A program made the position numbers and the translations under genes. DNA of 38,077 nt from Synechococcus sp. CCY 9618 (GTDB taxonomy: Bacteria; Cyanobacteriota; Cyanobacteriia; PCC-6307; Cyanobiaceae), in NCBI RefSeq assembly GCF_019038415.1, contig NZ_JAFKRG010000020.1, forward strand, positions 1 to 38,077, written 5' to 3'. Below, piece by piece: positions 34,932 through 38,077 of this stretch; positions within the stretch are counted from its first letter, which is position 1, and every line of letters starts with the position of its first letter. The notes beneath the pieces were generated by a model, which was given only the letters and a program-made list of their open reading frames with translations, was not told the DNA's origin and did no database searches.

Positions 34932-35510
34932 TCAGCCGTGGCTGCGGGGGCCGGCCTGGGTGTCGGCCGCGGGGGGCGCTGCGGCCTCGGCCAGGGAGCT
35001 CACGGCCCCCACCCCCGCCAGCCTGGGCAGGGGCTCGCCCTCCACCAGGGCCGTGGTGAGGGCCTCCAGCTCGGGGCCGCTGCGGGCGCCGATGGAGCGG
35101 CCCACCGAGTCGCCGGCGGCATCGAAGAACTCCAGCTGGGGGATGCCGTTGACGTCGTAGCGCTCCAGCTCCGGCTGCCAGCGGGGGTTGTCCACATTGA
35201 GCAGCACCACATCCAGCTGGCCATGGCGTTGGCGTTCGATCGTCTCCATCGCCGGCGCCATCGACCGACAGGCTTCGCACCAGTCGGCATAGAACTCCAC
35301 GAGCGTGGGCCGGCCGTCGGCAATGGCCGTGGTGAACTCGGGCGACTGGCGGGCCAGGCGCTCCAGGGGCGCTTCCGGGTGCAGGCCGCCCCGCAGCCAC
35401 AGCATCAGCACCACCAGCACCGCCGCCACCGCCGCCAGGGCCATGCGTTCAAGCCGGCCCAGGGCTGGCGGGGGGGAACTGCCCGAGGGGGCCATGGACG
35501 GCGGTGGCAT
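34932..35510 (-). CDS. Membrane-anchored thioredoxin-like protein (TxlA/HCF164 type)
   Basis: A 192-residue protein. A Pro-rich N-terminus precedes one TM helix (about 24-39), followed by a thioredoxin domain: TLVEFYADWCEACRSMAP with Trp77-Cys78-Glu-Ala-Cys81, VVLLNVDNPRWQPELERY, and the cis-Pro motif VNGIPQLEFF. The C-terminus is an Ala/Pro-rich tail. The order matches cyanobacterial TxlA and plant HCF164, which face the thylakoid lumen and carry reducing power for cytochrome b6f assembly. WCEAC instead of WCGPC is usual for this type. The start ATG is at 35510. Confidence 0.85.
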   Translation of the reverse strand: MPPPSMAPSGSSPPPALGRLERMALAAVAAVLVVLMLWLRGGLHPEAPLERLARQSPEFTTAIADGRPTLVEFYADWCEACRSMAPAMETIERQRHGQLDVVLLNVDNPRWQPELERYDVNGIPQLEFFDAAGDSVGRSIGARSGPELEALTTALVEGEPLPRLAGVGAVSSLAEAAAPPAADTQAGPRSHG

Positions 35511-35625
35511 GGAACGGGGCCACTCTGGCAGTGGTGCTCCTCGCTCAGCGGAGGCCCATGCACAGTGCCATCGCGCTGATAGCCCTGACCAGCGTTGCTA
35601 GCGTTTGTTTTCCCGGTCTGGAGCG

Positions 35626-36036
35626 GTGAAACGGCGCCTCACTCTCCATTTCCCCTCCGAGGCGGTCCATCAGCCGATCACCTACCGGCTGGCGGTGGAT
35701 TTCGACATCGCCGCCAAGATCCTGCGGGCTCAGATCGCCCCCAACCAGAGCGGCACCATGGTGGTGGAGCTCTCCGGCGACATCGACGAACTCAATGCGG
35801 CCGAGGACTGGCTGGAGAGCCAGGGTCTGGGGCTCAACCGCGCCCCCGGCGAGATCCGCATCGACCCGGACCTCTGCGTCGATTGCGGCATCTGCTCCAG
35901 TGTCTGCCCAAGCGGTGCCCTGAGCTTCACCGCGGCAAGCCAGCGGCTGCATTTCGAGGCCTCCCGCTGTCTGGTGTGCGAGCAGTGCATCCCCAGCTGC
36001 CCGCTGGAGGCGATCACCCTGGTGCTGGAGCCATGA
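35626..36036 (+). CDS. NIL-domain 4Fe-4S ferredoxin
   Basis: A 136-residue protein. The N-terminal NIL domain (about 1-75: KRRLTLHFPSE, ITYRLAVDFDIAAKILRA, GTMVVELSGDIDELNAAEDWLES) is the small ligand-binding domain also found in methionine transporters. Two 4Fe-4S clusters follow: DPDLCVDCGICSSVCPSGAL and CLVCEQCIPSCPLEAI (eight cysteines in two CxxCxxCxxxC(P) sets). It probably carries electrons in sulfur or amino-acid metabolism, but the partner is unknown. The GTG start at 35626 is chosen. The next gene starts 10 bp later behind GAGGAGCGAGGG. Confidence 0.88.
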   Translation: MKRRLTLHFPSEAVHQPITYRLAVDFDIAAKILRAQIAPNQSGTMVVELSGDIDELNAAEDWLESQGLGLNRAPGEIRIDPDLCVDCGICSSVCPSGALSFTAASQRLHFEASRCLVCEQCIPSCPLEAITLVLEP

Positions 36037-36046
36037 GGAGCGAGGG

Positions 36047-36514
36047 ATGAGAGACATCTTTCGGCTGCTGCTGCTGCCCTTGCAGGCGCCGATGCTGCTG
36101 GTGCTGATGGGGGTGAGCACCTACCTGGGCATGCACTGGAGCCGGGCGATGGATGTGACTGAATCCCAGATGCACGGGCTCACCACCCTGATCTGGTCGG
36201 CGGAGTGCCTGCAGGCCCTGCTGATCGTGGTGGTCTGCACCATGCCCGATCTGATGCTGCGTCAGGTGTCGATGCTGATGGCCGCCAGCCGGGTGGTGAG
36301 CCTGGTGGTCACCCTGCTGGCGGTCACGGTGGGTGGCCTGTACCTCCTGCACCTCAACGTGCTGGCCAATGTGCTGATCCTGGGCTCGGCGGTGCTGCTG
36401 GCCCGGCTTGATCTGCTGCGGGTGCGGGTGGTGCCGCCGCCCCTGGTGCTGGCGGCGGTGCTCACCCTGCTGGTGCTGGGCGGCGCCAACTTCGGCCGCA
36501 TGATCGTGCGCTGA
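36047..36514 (+). CDS. Conserved cyanobacterial membrane protein
   Basis: A 155-residue protein with about four TM helices (about 5-27, 48-68, 77-103 and 128-147). RALL-type charged loops are short: GMHWSRAMDVTESQMHGLTT, MPDLMLRQVSMLMAASR and RLDLLRVRVVPPP. It resembles unnamed proteins in other picocyanobacteria, and I do not recognise a domain. It is 10 bp after the NIL-ferredoxin gene, so co-transcription is likely. A TGA stop lies 25 bp from the convergent lytic transglycosylase. Confidence 0.65.
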   Translation: MRDIFRLLLLPLQAPMLLVLMGVSTYLGMHWSRAMDVTESQMHGLTTLIWSAECLQALLIVVVCTMPDLMLRQVSMLMAASRVVSLVVTLLAVTVGGLYLLHLNVLANVLILGSAVLLARLDLLRVRVVPPPLVLAAVLTLLVLGGANFGRMIVR

Positions 36515-36539
36515 TCGCCTCCCTGCACCAGGGCGCCGC

Positions 36540-38077
36540 TCAGCAGCCTGGCTCGGGGCCCTGCTGGTAGCTCCAGACGTTGCCCAGCACCTTCTTCACG
36601 TAGAGGCGCGTCTCGGGATAGGGAATCGCCTCCACCCACAGCTCCGGGGCACCGGCCAGCCGGGGCCCCAGCCAGCCGGCCACGGCCCCCGGCCCGGCGT
36701 TGTAGCTGGCCACCGCCAGCAGGGGACTGCCGTCCCACTGGCGCAGCATCCGGGCCAGGTAGCGGCCGCCGAGCAGGGCGTTCTCGGCCGGGTCCTCCAG
36801 CACGGCCTCCGGCACCGGCCCACCGGCCAGCTCGGCGGCGGTGGCGGGCATCAGCTGCATCAGCCCGGTGGCGCCCACCGGTGAGCGCACCGTCGGGGTG
36901 AAGCGCGACTCCTGTTTGGCCACCCCCAGGAGCAGCTCCATCGGCAGGCCGGCCTGCTGCGAGGCCGCCGCGAAGGCTTCCGGAAAACGCAGCGGGTGGA
37001 GGCTGCGCTCCAGCTGGCGCTCAAGGCCGCACTGGTCGCCGCCGAGCCGCAGGCTGGCCCGCTCCAGCAGGCCGAAGGCGGTCCAGTCATCGCCGACCCC
37101 CTGACGCAGCCGCCCCTCCAGCAGCAGCTCCTGGCTCCCCTCCGGATCGCGGCGGCCGCGGCGGTCGCGCCAGGTTTCCCAGGCCTCGGTGCGCTGATCG
37201 AGCCGCCACAGGCGATCCAGGGTCGGGTCGCCGCTGGTCAGGGGCTGCCAGGCGGCGCTGTCGGGCGGCTGGCGGGGACCGGCGCCCAGGTCCAGATCCC
37301 CCTGGCCCAGGCGCACGGAGGCACGCCAGCCGTAGTAGCCACCTGGATGGCGCCGCAGCAGGGCCTCCCAGGTGCCCCGGGCGGCGGCGTCCTGGCCGAG
37401 CTGCGCCTGGGCGAAGCCGACCCAGAAGCTCTGACGTGCCGCCAGGGGGGGCGGCAGCCGGTCGGTGGGGATGGCCTCGAGCAGGGTGAGGGCCGCCCGC
37501 CACTGGCCGGCCAGCAGCCGTTCCCGGGCCAGGTCCCACTGCAGTTCACGGCTGGCGGGATCCTGGGGCGAGCGGCCCAGCAGGCCCAGGGCGGCCGCAT
37601 CGGTGCCGGCATGGGGCCCCGGACCCTGCGGTTCGGCGTCCAGGATCCGCCGGGCCTGCACCGGCGCGCTGTCCCGCCAGCGGGGCGGCAGCTGGTCGAG
37701 GGCGGCCCTGGCGGCAGGACCGTCCAGCTGGCTGAGCAGCCGCACGGCCGCGTCCGCCTCGGGGGGTGGCGGGCTGGTGCGGGCCACGCGCATCAGCAGA
37801 CGCTCGGCCTGGCGTTGCTGCTCCGCGTCCCCGACCAGCAGGGCCTGGGCCAGGCGCAGCCGGCCGCTCGGGGAGAGGGCCGCCTCGGCCTGCCCCAGGC
37901 AGCCAAGGGCGCCGCCGGCATCGCCCAGTTCCGCCAGGCCCTCGGCCAGCTGGGCTTTCTGGGGGGGCGTCAGGGTGCGGGCATCCTCTGCGCAGACCTG
38001 CCGCAGCCGGGCACCGGCGCCCGGCCAGCGGGCGCCCCAGCGGGCCAGGTGCAGGGCGCCGTCGCGGCGGGCGGCCG
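36540..38077 (-). CDS. Soluble lytic murein transglycosylase (Slt70-like), 5' end outside window
   Basis: A partial gene of at least 510 codons. The frame is open to the window's right edge without a stop, so its start lies beyond 38077. The N-terminal part is an alpha-superhelical TPR-like region rich in Arg/Ala/Leu. The C-terminal lysozyme-like SLT domain has the catalytic Glu in LLLGVAKQESRFTP, then SPVGATGLMQLMPATAAELAG, GGRYLARMLRQWDG and VASYNAGPGAVAGWLG. It cleaves peptidoglycan glycan strands with formation of 1,6-anhydromuramic acid. Either an in-frame ATG at 37793 or an upstream start is formally possible, but homology-like sequence continues past 37793. Confidence 0.88.
   Translation of the reverse strand, partial: AARRDGALHLARWGARWPGAGARLRQVCAEDARTLTPPQKAQLAEGLAELGDAGGALGCLGQAEAALSPSGRLRLAQALLVGDAEQQRQAERLLMRVARTSPPPPEADAAVRLLSQLDGPAARAALDQLPPRWRDSAPVQARRILDAEPQGPGPHAGTDAAALGLLGRSPQDPASRELQWDLARERLLAGQWRAALTLLEAIPTDRLPPPLAARQSFWVGFAQAQLGQDAAARGTWEALLRRHPGGYYGWRASVRLGQGDLDLGAGPRQPPDSAAWQPLTSGDPTLDRLWRLDQRTEAWETWRDRRGRRDPEGSQELLLEGRLRQGVGDDWTAFGLLERASLRLGGDQCGLERQLERSLHPLRFPEAFAAASQQAGLPMELLLGVAKQESRFTPTVRSPVGATGLMQLMPATAAELAGGPVPEAVLEDPAENALLGGRYLARMLRQWDGSPLLAVASYNAGPGAVAGWLGPRLAGAPELWVEAIPYPETRLYVKKVLGNVWSYQQGPEPGC

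Overview
The window is a high-GC cyanobacterial chromosome segment, most like a picocyanobacterium of the Cyanobium / Synechococcus group. This rests on three things. It carries photosystem II genes (psbI, psbN, psbH) and the nitrogen regulator ntcA. It has a run of small conserved proteins known almost only from cyanobacteria (DUF3155, DUF4079, DUF1997, DUF4278, DUF3181, DUF2811, DUF3146, DUF3084, DUF3769). The genes are compact, with ATGA-type overlaps and GTG/TTG starts. Species identity is inference; no rRNA is present.

Layout. 1-3.3 kb: DUF3155, a serine esterase, purH and DUF4079. 3.3-7.2 kb, minus strand: DUF1997, ispH and the ammonium transporter amt, with a clear terminator and a putative NtcA promoter. 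7.25-10.7 kb: a DUF4278 protein, sfsA, murJ and three small minus-strand genes. 10.8-14.8 kb: tRNA-Arg(ACG) with a terminator, glyA, a WecA/MraY-like transferase and cinA. 14.8-17.6 kb: a structured gene-free stretch with TTTTCC repeats, DUF2811 and leuC-leuD. 17.6-20.9 kb, minus strand: an LptD/OstA-like outer-membrane protein and psbI. 21.1-24.1 kb: a GH38 alpha-mannosidase sitting inside the photosystem II cluster. 24.1-25.8 kb: psbN, psbH, tatA, pth and DUF3146. 25.7-29.1 kb, minus strand: rph-ntcA-DUF3084-YqgF-like. 29.25-30.4 kb: a CobO-like protein with a degenerate P-loop, then dcd.

30.4-33.8 kb is an accessory block between dcd and the HPF/thyX genes. Its first part is clearly less GC-rich than the flanks. 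It holds what looks like a single integron gene cassette: a GTTAGAC boundary, a gene for a 227-aa protein with a HEPN-type RX4H motif, and an 87-bp attC-like imperfect palindrome that contains the gene's stop codon and ends in a second GTTAGAC. No integrase is in the window. A frameshifted cold-shock/DUF1294 gene starts 8 bp after the second boundary, followed by DUF429, GNAT and a two-TM protein.

33.8-38.1 kb: a short HPF/RaiA protein, thyX, a thylakoid-type thioredoxin, an NIL-ferredoxin, a small membrane protein and a lytic transglycosylase cut by the window end.

The most interesting signals are the integron-like cassette, a matched pair of NtcA-type promoters (amt and ntcA, both with exactly 22 nt between site and -10), and a perfect LacI/Cra-type palindrome just upstream of the mannosidase.
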